Shown piece after piece: positions 44,606 to 53,954 of a stretch of DNA of 64,000 nt. Position 1 is the stretch's first letter. The number at the start of each line of letters is the position of its first letter. The translations under genes were made by a program, and so were the position numbers. The notes under the pieces are model-generated. The model had not been told where the DNA came from. It saw only the letters and a program-made list of their open reading frames with translations, and ran no database searches. This stretch comes from Basidiobolus meristosporus CBS 931.73 (Eukaryota; Basidiobolomycota; Basidiobolomycetes; Basidiobolales; Basidiobolaceae). The stretch spans positions 1-64,000 of the forward strand of contig MCFE01000509.1 of NCBI GenBank assembly GCA_002104905.1, in the 5' to 3' direction.

Positions 44606-44803
44606 TCAGATACAGCATCTCTGGCCAGACTTGCATCCAGTATCCCAGAACACGGATCTCCAACCGGTGGGGCAGCTACCGGAAATGCACAAGGAGCCTC
44701 TTGAGTTCCCTTGGGCTTGGCACGAGAGAGCATCTACGGAGCCGGAACTGGAGCTGGCCACAAGGAAGGCGACCATCAAGGAGACTGCAAATTTCTTCAT
44801 CAT
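44606..44803 (-). CDS. Beta-defensin-like secreted peptide, copy 1 (65 aa)
   Basis: A signal peptide occupies about residues 1-25 (Phe-Ala-Val-Ser-Leu-Met-Val-Ala-Phe-Leu-Val core, Ser-rich, cleavage near Val-Asp-Ala). The mature peptide of about 40 residues is cationic and has six Cys spaced C-x10-C-x4-C-x12-C-x5-C-C. Cys3 is followed by Pro and Cys4 is preceded by Gly, and the chain ends with Cys-Cys-Ile. Those features fit the beta-defensin/big-defensin pattern better than the CS-alpha-beta type, which needs CxxxC and CxC. There is no intron. TATA (44856-44865) is 53 bp upstream. It is likely an exported antimicrobial or signalling peptide; function is inference. Confidence 0.75.
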   Translation of the reverse strand: MMKKFAVSLMVAFLVASSSSGSVDALSCQAQGNSRGSLCISGSCPTGWRSVFWDTGCKSGQRCCI

Positions 44804-44855
44804 TGTTTTGATTGAGAGATTAGTGTGTGAATGATGTCTAGCAGCAAGATTAGCT

Positions 44856-44865
44856 CAATATATAG
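44856..44865 (-). promoter_or_regulatory. TATA box of peptide copy 1
   Basis: CTATATATTG on the minus strand in a block conserved in all three copies (also at 46110-46119 and 47382-47392), about 53 bp from each ATG. Confidence 0.65.
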
Positions 44866-44904
44866 GCGTCATTTCCCCATTGTTGCACATACTTTTGTCA
44901 ATAG

Positions 44905-45790
44905 TTGTCTACGAATGGTTGTACAAGAGAAGAAGGTTACCTGGGTAATGTAAACCAGTTCCAGGAAATTATATGTATTGATGGCCAACATCAAAAGAGC
45001 AGTAGCATTGAAATGGTATTTCTCGTATGGCATAGTGTCACCTCTTTATTCAAACATATAAATGATGCGGCAATAATATGCAAAATCAAAGGTAGCAATC
45101 CTTGAACTGGGCTGCTCATCACATTTTGTGCCACACAGCTTTTGCCGTGCAATACACTCATCTACGAAGAATGTTCTAAATGCAGTACCACACGGCTGAA
45201 AGTAAGCCTTCCCTGTTAGTTTCAAGTGTAGAACTACTTTGCCGGTAGTTCATTAGATAATTTATTAGGTAGATACAACATCTTTGGTGTCCCGGAATAC
45301 CAACCTTTGACCAACACCTGAAGGGCGCAAGTAGAGAGTGTCAACACAGCTGGCCTCAATAATGGCAGGTAAGGAGAGTTGTAATCTGTAAAGTAAACAA
45401 GTACTCTTGAAGCATGTGCAATATAGGTCATTACGTACACTGCTAATTATCCTTCCTCTGTGCAAAGCACTCACTCAACGGCTGTTGTGGCTAGGCAGTC
45501 TGTAACAATGGAATATGTAAACCAGCTCTTTACATGAATAACAATGTAATGGTTACATTCACTCTACTTATTGACAGTTATAGCAATCATGATATGCAGC
45601 ATTGTTGCTTATACAGTGTAAATGATATATAGCACTGCGGCGAACAACAGTTCAATAGACGGTTCCCAATACAGTTGCACATATTAAGCCCCAAAGATGA
45701 GACCAGCATATTTTGCTGCACTATTGGCTCCCATTATACTGCTATATAGTTGCTGCTTGCTTCTTAAGCACTAATCTCCGTACATACAAT
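44905..45790. other. Spacer between peptide copies 1 and 2
   Basis: Contains the two repeat blocks shared with the next spacer but no convincing gene; overlapping minus-strand frames at 45234-45474 recur at 46795-46977 without coding motifs. Confidence 0.5.
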
Positions 45791-45859
45791 ACGGCTTGTC
45801 TCTAGCATCTGCATTGTCATGTGTACGCTCCACATTGAACATATTGGATTTATTGATTA

Positions 45860-46057
45860 TCAGATACAGCATCTCTGGCCAGACTTGCATCCGGTATCCC
45901 AGAATACTGATCTCCAACCGGTGGGGCAGCCACCGGAAACGCACAAGGAGCCTCTTGAGTTCCCTTGGGCTTGGCACGAGAGAGCATCTACGGAGCCAGA
46001 GCTGGAGCTGACCACAAGAAAGGCGACCATCAGGGAGACTGCAAACTTCTTCATCAT
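45860..46057 (-). CDS. Beta-defensin-like secreted peptide, copy 2 (65 aa)
   Basis: Same length and the same six Cys as copy 1. Compared with copy 1 it has Ala-to-Val in the signal peptide (residue 16) and, in the mature part, Ile-to-Val just after Cys2 and Ser-to-Gly before Cys3. TATA at 46110-46119. The changes fall between cysteines and leave the scaffold intact, suggesting the protein is under constraint. Confidence 0.75.
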   Translation of the reverse strand: MMKKFAVSLMVAFLVVSSSSGSVDALSCQAQGNSRGSLCVSGGCPTGWRSVFWDTGCKSGQRCCI

Positions 46058-46089
46058 TGTTTTGATTGAGAGATTAGTGTGTGAATGAT

Positions 46090-47060
46090 ATCTAGCAGCA
46101 GGGTTGGCTCAATATATAGGCGTCATTTCCACATTGTTGTACATACTTTTGTCAATAGTTGCTGTGGCTAGCTCTACGAATGGTTATACAAGAGAAGAAG
46201 GTTACCTGGGTAATGTAAACCAGTTCCACAGAGCTGCAGCATTGAGATGATATTAATACACAAAAACAAATTGGCAATCCATGAACCAGGTTGCTCATCA
46301 GACATGCCATATGTAGTGGTAGTTCTACACCAATAAAGCATCTTTGGCCTCTAACTGGAAAGTAAATCAAGACCTCAAGATGCATAGACAATCTTGATAA
46401 TCACGTTTATTGTAACACGTACTTTCCATGACTGTTGTGGCTAAGCAGTCTGTGGCAACAGAATGAGTGTGGATACATTGATTACAGTCAAATCTACCAT
46501 TTGAGACTTAAAGCGGTAATGATATTCAATCGAGATATGCAAAGTCCTAGGTAACACTGTCGCTTATAAAGTATAAATGAATCTTGATTTTTAAGCCTTT
46601 GCAATAAAACGCAAGTATTTGATATAACTTTAGTGTTTGTAACGACTTGCATTGATTTTGCTACAAGTAAATATAGATATGAGATTGCTGTCCCACTTGG
46701 GAATTGAAATATGTTGTATTCTTTACAACGACTTACCCGATAATTCATTAGATAATTTATTAGGTAGATACAACATCTTTGGTGTTCCGGAATATCAATA
46801 ACCCAAACTTTGACTTGTGCCTGAAGGGCGCAAGTAGAGAGTGTCAACACAACTGGCCTCCATAATGGCAGGTAAGGAAAGTTGTAACATGTAAAATAAG
46901 CAAGTCCTCTGGACGCATGAGCAATATAGGTCATTATGTACACTGTTACTTATCCTTCCTCTGTGCAAAACACTCACTCACATAAAGAGGAGGCTAACAT
47001 ATTTTGCTACACTTTGGCTATATAGTTGCTGCTTGCTTCTTAAGCGCCAATCTCCAAATA
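46090..47060. other. Spacer between peptide copies 2 and 3
   Basis: Holds duplicated blocks as in the first spacer. Open frames at 46152-46391 and 46494-46943 show no motif and follow the repeat. Confidence 0.5.
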
Positions 47061-47131
47061 CTCTGTCCTGTTTCTAGCATCTGCATTATTGTGTGTAAAT
47101 TCAACATTGAACATATTGGATTTATTAACTA

Positions 47132-47329
47132 TCAGATACAGCATCTTTGGCCAGACTTGCATCCAGTATCCCAGAACACGGATCTCCAACCGGTGGGGCA
47201 GCTACCGGAAACGCACAAGGAGCCTCTTGAGTTCCCTTGGGCTTGGCACGAGAGAGCATCTACGGAGCCGGAACTGGAGCTGGCCACAAGGAAGGCGACC
47301 ATCAAGGAGACTGCAAATTTTTTCAGCAT
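47132..47329 (-). CDS. Beta-defensin-like secreted peptide, copy 3 (65 aa)
   Basis: Identical in length and Cys pattern; it begins Met-Leu-Lys-Lys instead of Met-Met-Lys-Lys and shares Val after Cys2 with copy 2 and Ser before Cys3 with copy 1. TATA (47382-47392) is present. The mosaic of differences suggests gene conversion or unequal exchange among the three. Confidence 0.75.
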   Translation of the reverse strand: MLKKFAVSLMVAFLVASSSSGSVDALSCQAQGNSRGSLCVSGSCPTGWRSVFWDTGCKSGQRCCI

Positions 47330-47439
47330 TGTTTTGATTGAGAGCTTAGTGTGTGAATGATGTCTAGCAGCAAGGTGAGCTCAATATATAAGCGTCATTT
47401 CCCCATTTTTGCACATACTTTCGTCAAGTTTATCCGCAG

Positions 47440-47890
47440 CTTACATTAATAAGACTTTACCCATGGAAATACACGCTGAAGATTAAGACATTTACCATCT
47501 GGACACTAACTGCCCGATCCTCTTTCCCTCATATCCCGACATGTGCTTGTGCATCTCACATGTATTGATTAATACAAGTGCGTTATTAGACTTTTAGGTA
47601 GCATTGGTATTGCCACTATTGCCCTACTTAGAGTTGAACCAAGAGTACTGGTGAAATGAGCAAAGTGCCATTTAATGAATCAATAAGTGCTGCTCATTGT
47701 CCTTGTCAAGCCACAACAAAATATTCGGTTAGGCCATCAATCCATTCAAGTTGTTCATGTCTCTAGAGCGGTGCATCAGCTGTGGGTTATGTCTTGGCAT
47801 AGTGGTGGGCTGACATGATAGACCCGAATCGAGGCTACATTCACTGCGTTGGTGGCAAGAAAACTGAGTATGTAACACCGCAGGTTTGTT
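47440..47890. other. Spacer without genes
   Basis: No coding or RNA feature seen. Confidence 0.4.
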
Positions 47891-47893
47891 CAT

Positions 47894-48151
47894 TCATTTC
47901 AATGAAGCCTTTTTGGATGAGAAATAGAAGTACGATAACAACCATGCATCCTTAATACTTCGGTGTATGCGTTGGTATGTCAGCCAAACTCCACACTTTC
48001 CATTGTAAGATGAGCTATGGGGAATCAAGTCGGCAATCTCCAGAATAACCGTGTCAAACACTCTTCTTCCGGATTGAGCGTTTTCTTTGGCGCATTTGTC
48101 TACCCATAGACCATGGTTACTGAGATGTGAGTGTAGTATACAACAATGCAA
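47894..48151 (-). CDS. Family D small protein, right copy (possible terminal exon)
   Basis: The frame reads Trp-Val-Asp-Lys-Cys-Ala-Lys-Glu-Asn-Ala-Gln-Ser-Gly-Arg-Arg-Val-Phe-Asp-Thr-Val, an Ile-Leu-Glu-Ile-Ala-Asp-Leu-Ile-Pro stretch and Tyr-Asn-Gly-Lys-Cys-Gly-Val-Trp. It is more complete than the left copy at 38563. No signal peptide is present, but a splice acceptor (CACATCTCAG, about 48127 on the minus strand) sits right before the conserved part, so this may be exon 2 of a secreted protein. Downstream, 48200-48540 matches 38760-38960. Family unknown. Confidence 0.35.
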   Translation of the reverse strand: MHCCILHSHLSNHGLWVDKCAKENAQSGRRVFDTVILEIADLIPHSSSYNGKCGVWLTYQRIHRSIKDAWLLSYFYFSSKKASLK

Positions 48152-48159
48152 GGCATATT

Positions 48160-49740
48160 CTACGAGAACACGTACGCTTTTGGACCTGACTTACCGGAGT
48201 AAGGACTTCACCTTTGAAACAGTGTCTGTGGTACTAGGGGATATGTGGTACTAGGGGATCAAGCTAGAAGCGAGATAAATAGATTGATGATTACAATGCC
48301 TCTCTGTACCCCCCCCCCACTGACCCTATGCCCCAGCACAGATAGCTATTGCCCGAAATCATTACGCAGGAGTGTCACCATACAGTCATTCCTGAGGTAT
48401 GTGAGTGTGGTATGGGTCTACTAAGGAACAGTAAAGGTAACTTAAAGCGATGGTAATGAATATTAAAGCATTGTAATAAATAATCTCAATCCCATAACTC
48501 TTAGCCCCTTCATTCTATCTTTCGCTAAATTTGGATTTTCGAACAAGTGAGAAGTTGGGTAGAGTGGCGTCTATCTGTAGCTCAAGCTTCTGGAGAACTG
48601 GTTGGGTGAAGGCTTGAGTAGTGGGTCCCTGCTGATGATTTCGATCCATGTCGAGGGCGTTGTCCTCTGGAGCCTAGTGTTGACATTGGCATCTTCAAGT
48701 AATTGCGAGATGGCAAGGTTATTAAAGACTTGGGGAACGCGTGAGGCTGGCAACAGAGCAACGAAAACCAAGCGCACTGGAGCAGTCAGAGGTTGGCAAG
48801 TCTGAGTGGATGGTCACCAGTAGCCGCTACAATAAAGTTCGACTACCGACTTACTCTTTTCCGATTTTTATGCAAAGTTGTGTGCCCGCTTAAACATTCA
48901 GTTATGAATTTTGATTTTAAAGATCAGAAAACTGTAATCGTAATCAAACAAGTATGTCATTTTGCAATCAAAATTTTAAGTATTTTTCTTTTCTTTGCTT
49001 GCTGATTTTCAATATGAATATGTAGCGAGAGAGATTGGTATTTTGATTTGATTTTTGAATGATATTTGGTTAACAACAAGCTGTCAGAATGTGCAGACCG
49101 TCCTCGCCAGGCTGTTGGAATAATCAACCGGCAAGTTCATCAACTGAACAGGTCCTAAGGTCCCGAAAGACCGATCGGCCACTGTTCACACTTCCCTTTA
49201 CGGACAGCGCACTACATCTCATCTACCAGCTTGGTATTAGTGTCTTTGTTGGGAAACAAAGACTGGGAATGTACTATATACATAATCCTGTAAAGTACAG
49301 TCGTAACGATACCAAACGACAGATGCCCCCTATTTATAGGGAAAAAATCGATAAAAATTTTCACTCATTTCGTGGCCAAATCCCATAATATTGAAATCGA
49401 CGAAAATAACAGTATTATATATACTACTCCGGACTAGAGTAATTGACTATGAAATAACCAACTACGTAAGAACAGTGCCATTCCTGTGTGCACGCTTCAA
49501 GCCCTTGCTTGAGAAATCGTAGTATGAGTCATTTTGCGTCTCACGAATAATGCAATCGTATGTTGACTTGAACCAAAAATCACATTTACGGCAATTTAAC
49601 CCCCAATATCGATACAACTATTTACAGATCGATGGAATGAGTACACAAACATTGAAACTGGCGCTAAATAGAGCTCACTGACATCTTGAGGTAGGAGCCC
49701 ACCAGTTCTCCAAATGCGGTAGTTGATACACAACGCTGAT
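48160..49740. other. Non-coding stretch of the right-hand duplicate
   Basis: Includes a short tandem (GTGGTACTAGGGGAT twice, 48229-48263) and a C9 run near 48310. The frame at 48571-48777 (-) has a hydrophobic start but begins with GTG, so it is not called. 49750-49930 matches 38970-39060. Confidence 0.45.
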
Positions 49741-50037
49741 TGAGCTTCTCTACCCGGCTATGTTGCATGCACTATTTACCCTTGCACCAACCAAATGTAA
49801 AGTGTCCCTGTTCCTCCGGTGTGTGTCGTTGTGGGGTATTGCCAAATGTCGATTCTTTTTGGACTGGTACACCGTGTCTACCGTGGATTGATAGTCTATG
49901 ATACTGTGAGAGTAGGGTAGTCGCGCAAAGAGGGCTTATTTGTCTTGCATACTCAATATTCTCAGTTAAGGCTGATTTATCTATTAGGTGCAATTGTCAG
50001 CACAATGAGTGTATTGAATATTTTGTTCTTTCACACA

Positions 50038-50466
50038 TTATGTCTCTGTTACTGGGGTTGTGTACTGTACATCTTGGGTGGGCTGCATCAGAACGTAGGG
50101 AGAGAAAGAACTATAGTCCTTTTGCTTGGCATATTCTAATGCGTTGCCCCGACCCTCCAGTTTAAGACTGGGCCCTGCTTGATACTTGACATTGAAGCCC
50201 TTATTGCTGTTGGCATTAGCAATGCTCAGGCTATCTTGCTTTCTGGTCACGGTGGTGAAAACCTGACGCAATAACGGGGATCGGACATTGGGTGTCTTAA
50301 AAACAGGCAAAACTCGAACGTTTTGGTGGTAATCGGTCGCATACTGTACACATGGTAAACTGCGATAATGAACCCTTCTATACTCGCGAGTGCATGAAGA
50401 AGAACAGCCGATTGGGGCAGCAACGGCAACTTGATTCGCGGCAAGGCCTACAGTAATAAAGCGCAT
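50038..50466 (-). CDS. Family A secreted protein, right copy, C-terminally truncated
   Basis: The start at 50466 matches the start of the 40537 gene; the longer frame to 50547 only adds upstream sequence. Signal peptide, the four N-terminal Cys and SPLLRQVFTTVTRK are conserved. A small in-frame loss removes residues around Gly-Ala-Glu-His-Leu-Glu, and a stop at Val-Thr-Glu-Thr removes the last 13 residues with both tail Cys. The TATA block has decayed to GTATAGC. It may still be expressed, but loss of one Cys pair and the weak promoter suggest early decay. Confidence 0.5.
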   Translation of the reverse strand: MRFITVGLAANQVAVAAPIGCSSSCTREYRRVHYRSLPCVQYATDYHQNVRVLPVFKTPNVRSPLLRQVFTTVTRKQDSLSIANANSNKGFNVKYQAGPSLKLEGRGNALEYAKQKDYSSFSPYVLMQPTQDVQYTTPVTET

Positions 50467-50696
50467 GTGGAGCGAATAACGTATTTGTGGGCTGTTGTAT
50501 AGCATACAACATGGGTCAGCTGGGAAAATTGCTATTATATATTTCATTGATTAATCAGGTCATTACTCACACAATTATTATACTTTTCGAGTACTATCGG
50601 TATTTTGCATTCCCTTCACTCGTTATTTTTTCAATTTTCTTCCATTATTTTGTGGAACTCATCATGATTTTCTGGAGTATACTAGTGCTAATCCTA

Positions 50697-50815
50697 GTAT
50701 CTTTGAAGTGGCGACGAGCAGATCTCTTATACTTCATGCTGGCTGAGTGATGATAATTTGTGCAAGAGGAAGGAAGGCTGCATGACTGACTGGTGAAGTC
50801 ATGCGGACTCTCCCG
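50697..50815 (-). pseudogene. Family B remnant, right copy, with large internal deletion
   Basis: 50700-50755 matches the basic C-terminal coding region of 41396 (TTTGAAGTGGCGACGAGCAG) and 50762-50815 matches its signal-peptide start (GAGGAAGG..GCTGCATGACTG). About 370 bp between them are gone. It sits beside the family A copy at 50038 exactly as in the left locus. Confidence 0.7.
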
Positions 50816-50997
50816 ATCCCACACAATAGCTTTATGCGAGCTAGATTAATTTAACCTGGGTGCCTCGCGTTTGCTACTTTACTTATGTGAGACAGTGCAT
50901 ACACGAAATAGTAATCAGCATTTAATTTCAACCAAGTGCTTTATAGTATAAAGCTAGCAGTAGACAATGAGAATGTAGACGTTGGGAAGAGTGATGC

Positions 50998-51662
50998 TTA
51001 AAAGAGGGCACAGTAGTTCTTGGCGCAATTAGTGTTGTCAAAAACGCAGTCCGAGTCCTTGGTGCATGTCTGATACTCGGAGCCACTGCAAAAAGACTTT
51101 AGCGTTAGTAAGAATGCAAACTTACTAAACCTTTGGATATTGTTGATGTAACACCACTCTGGTGCACTTTGCGGGGTGCTACATATCCAATACCAAACGA
51201 GATAATCCCTACTCCTCCATGGCACTGAATACCTTGTAAGTTACTGTTTCTGTACAGGAAATTCCATGGCAACTTACCCTTCTCCAGCAGTAGCCTTTGT
51301 TACAGCCGCAAATATCCTTGCTGCCTTTTTGCTTAGTAATCCCACAGACGAGGTTTGAGCTTTTTGCTGTCTGCTCAAAGCGATCCAGGGCATCAAAAAA
51401 TACGTCAAGAGCACGCTTTGCCACACTATTGCTCGGTGCTCCCAGGCTTTGAGTAAACTCCTGGATCATCTTCACACATTCCGCAAACCTCACTTCCTTA
51501 CCAGCGGGAATGGCCTTGAGTGAGGATGGAAATTCTTCACTACATGCCTTTACGTCTTTATATAGCTCCACATACTCGGAGGTTGCCGTAATACTGGGCT
51601 GGTCGCGGTCAAGAGGAGCGGTAAAAGAGGATGCCGGCTAAGAGGATATTTCTGAAAAGCAT
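50998..51662 (-). pseudogene. Cysteine-rich secreted protein gene, three exons, frameshift in the leader
   Basis: Minus-strand exon 1 runs 51662-51278, exon 2 51178-51126 and exon 3 51085-50998. Introns are 99 bp (GTAAGT..TAG) and 40 bp (GTAAGT..CTAAC..GCAG), with phases 0 and 2, and the frame is kept to the TAA. The leader (Leu-Phe-Arg-Asn-Ile-Leu-Leu-Ala-Gly-Ile-Leu) is in a different frame from the rest of exon 1; a single T too many in the T4 run at 51623-51626 would explain it. The body has a helical segment (Glu-Phe-Thr-Gln-Ser-Leu), then Cys-rich ends with Cys-Gly-Cys-Asn-Lys-Gly-Tyr-Cys and, in exon 3, Thr-Cys-Thr-Lys-Asp-Ser-Asp-Cys. TATA at 51701-51713. It is a pseudogene, or an intact gene with a base-call error. 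Confidence 0.6.
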
Positions 51663-51700
51663 TTTGTCGTTAAGTGTTTCTTGAATGGTCACTCCTCTTT

Positions 51701-51713
51701 GGGCTTTATATTT
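51701..51713 (-). promoter_or_regulatory. TATA box of the 51662 gene
   Basis: AAATATAAAGCCC on the minus strand, 39 bp before the ATG. Placing the ATG at 51662 rests on this spacing and on the signal-peptide-like start. Confidence 0.6.
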
Positions 51714-51719
51714 GTACAT

Positions 51720-52500
51720 GTGTATCTTCTTAGTTCCCACGACTATCAATCACTAAGTTTCAGGTCATACAACATGCAGGTACTGGCGACTTTATATTAA
51801 ATTGGTAATCCACCTTTGGTAATCCACCTGGAGGTTTAGTCTTTCAAGCGAAATACGCATGATTTGTCGTATTTTTGTATTTCAGGTACATGCAACTGAA
51901 TGACTACAATATCGTCAAGAAAAGTCACCCAATTATGAGTAACCAAAGCTATTTTGAAATCGGATTATTATTTGCATTGATCTTTTATTACATACAGATT
52001 ATATTTTTCCAGATAGACTTCGATACATTTGCTGTTGAACAACTAGCTGATATTGGGCTAAGATTCTTTTCGAACAACTAGCGGATATTGCTTTGCTTTT
52101 TTGAGGATGGTTCTTGTTTGCACCCATAATTGCAATAATCCTTTGATTGGCCATAAAGCTGGTTCAGTCGTTGATATAGAATGCCAAAGTGCCTTTTTTA
52201 GCAAGGAAGGCCTTGAGCCGCTAAAGTAAGGCTAGGATGACTAGTTTTAGAGAATCTTCAACTACCACAATAGGTGCTAAGATATGTGGGCTTGCCGTTA
52301 ATATTGAACAGTCCAGTTTATAAAGTAGCACTTTACTATGTAATCATAACCAACAGCAGTGGATTCGACGGGGTGGTATGAGAAGATGATAGGGTTCTCA
52401 ATTCTAACTCCTTTATTTCATTGTTTGCTTCGTATTTTTACCTTATTGTGAGTGTATGCGATTTGTCTTTTCTTTGTACGCGTTGATGTCACTTAACATC
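51720..52500. other. Spacer without recognisable genes
   Basis: A 68-codon frame at 51875-52081 lacks motifs. No partner was found in the left locus. Confidence 0.4.
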
Positions 52501-52533
52501 GACTGACTCCTTACTTTATATCAAGAACAAGCT

Positions 52534-52566
52534 GGTGAGATCACAGTCTCTTCGGAGGCTCATCAC
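52534..52566 (+). pseudogene. Eroded tRNA-Leu copy
   Basis: ACAAGCTGGTGAG, CACAGTCTCTTCGGAGGC and TCATCA match the start, variable arm and end of the tRNA at 40088, but the D arm, anticodon arm and T arm have been deleted, leaving about 33 bp. Downstream sequence at 52610-52860 still matches 40215-40480 (ATGTTCTCTCTAATATCA, TTTTCGGTGGAGGGCAGC). Confidence 0.85.
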
Positions 52567-52609
52567 TTTTATTATATTCCGATTGCAGCAACTTTAAGAG
52601 GAGATGCTA

Positions 52610-53470
52610 ACAGTCACTGAGCAGTCTGACAATCTCGAATACTTGTGGAACACTACCAGATGTTCTCTCTAATATCAACCTTTTCGGTGGAGGGCAGCAT
52701 TACTAAAGACTGGGGGTGAGTATTTTAGTACGTAAGTGAATATCTAATATTAATGCCCGCAGCTCTGATCATGATACAGGTGCGTGCAAGTAAAAAGCTG
52801 ATCACAAGTAACAACAAGTATAAGAATGTCATTTGAATTTTATTGATTGAAAATTTTCTTATAGATTATAGCATTTGGCCATGTTTTAGTTGTGAACATT
52901 GTATAATAGATGCTATACTCCTCTCACTTGAGCTAAGATTCATGATTAAGTTCGAACAAAGTAAAGTTAACCTGACTAAATTAAAGAATCTTAACATGTA
53001 ACTACTATCAGGAGCTAAAATATATGGTCGTACTGTTAGGGTAGAACGTAGGAATTCGGTGCGCCAGATTTCCGAAATAGGTACCAACATGAATGCCTGT
53101 ATAACGGTCTAATTTATAAATATCAGTTTTCTCGAGCTGAACTCTTTACTACGCCATATCTCCTAGGTTTGTGCATTGATCATATTATGACTAGCATCAG
53201 TGTCTTGAACGACCATTATTGACTACCCTGTATTGATATTACATATCAACTGTGAATAGCAATTCATTGGCTTTAAGTTCAATTTAGCCTGCCAAACTCG
53301 GGATTTTGTGTGTATTTACTAAGTAAAGGGTTAATGATCGTAAACTCAAACTGCCTTTTCTTCAAGATAAACAGACACTAATGGATAACAACAGAGGTAA
53401 TAAGTAAACATACCACAAGAGCCTTACCTTTCCAAATGCTTAGCTCGAATACTAGCGGCATTCAAGCGTA
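52610..53470. repeat. Duplicated spacer, right copy
   Basis: 52610-52860 pairs with 40215-40480, and 53110-53340 pairs with 39410-39650 (CAGTGTCTTGAACGACCATTA; TAGCCTGCCAAACTCGGGATTTTGT). The two blocks are in a different order from the left locus, so a local rearrangement followed duplication. Confidence 0.65.
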
Positions 53471-53504
53471 TTTGATTACAAACTTTTCATGTTCACGAAG
53501 AGCA

Positions 53505-53703
53505 TGCTTACCCTTGATGTCTTAACGACAGGCAAAACTTGGACGTTCTGGCAGCAATTCTTCGCACGTTGTGTACAAGGTGAGCTACGATGATGAGCCC
53601 TTCTGTACTCGCGAGCGCATGGAGAGGTACAGCTGATTGGAGCAGCAACTGCAACTTGGAGGGTGGCTAGGCCTAGAACCACTGCTACGGTAGTAAAGCG
53701 CAT
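53505..53703 (-). pseudogene. Family A third copy, truncated
   Basis: The start, signal peptide (Val-Ala-Val-Val-Leu-Gly-Leu-Ala-Thr-Leu) and four-Cys N-terminal domain are well kept to Leu-Pro-Val-Val-Lys-Thr-Ser near 53516. Then homology ends abruptly and a few unrelated codons lead to a stop at 53476. The conserved core and tail are missing. Confidence 0.7.
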
Positions 53704-53954
53704 GTTGAACAATTGCTGAGTATTCTGGCGATTATCTGTACGTGAAAGTGAATTTGATTAGATTGAGAATGTTTATTGTTTTGTTATGAACTTTATTGAG
53801 CACACGTGCACCAGAACTTCTATGACTCTATGGACGCTACCTGCGCTTGTCTTTAGTGATAGAATTTACTTTCTGGGCACACGTATCTTGGGATTGCTCA
53901 AGACCGTTGTTACTCGATACATCGCATTTTGTTTTGAGAAATTTACTATTATCA

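Larger units (their letters stand above)
44500..47440 (-). repeat. Three tandem segmental copies of about 1.25 kb
   Basis: Peptide genes start at 44803, 46057 and 47329, spaced 1,254 and 1,272 bp. Each carries its promoter and leader. A second block (GATAATTTATTAGGTAGATACAACATC..CACTCACTCA) occurs at about 45255-45480 and 46745-46985, and a third (ACAAGAGAAGAAGGTTACCTGGG) at 44928 and 46189. The spacers have diverged more than the peptide genes. Confidence 0.85.

Noticed and set aside
46494-46943. 149-codon minus-strand frame between the peptide genes
   Set aside because: It consists of the duplicated spacer; the equivalent frame in the other spacer is broken and no motif is present.
48571-48777. 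Possible 68-aa secreted protein on the minus strand
   Set aside because: The frame begins with GTG and has no ATG; both strands are open over the same interval.
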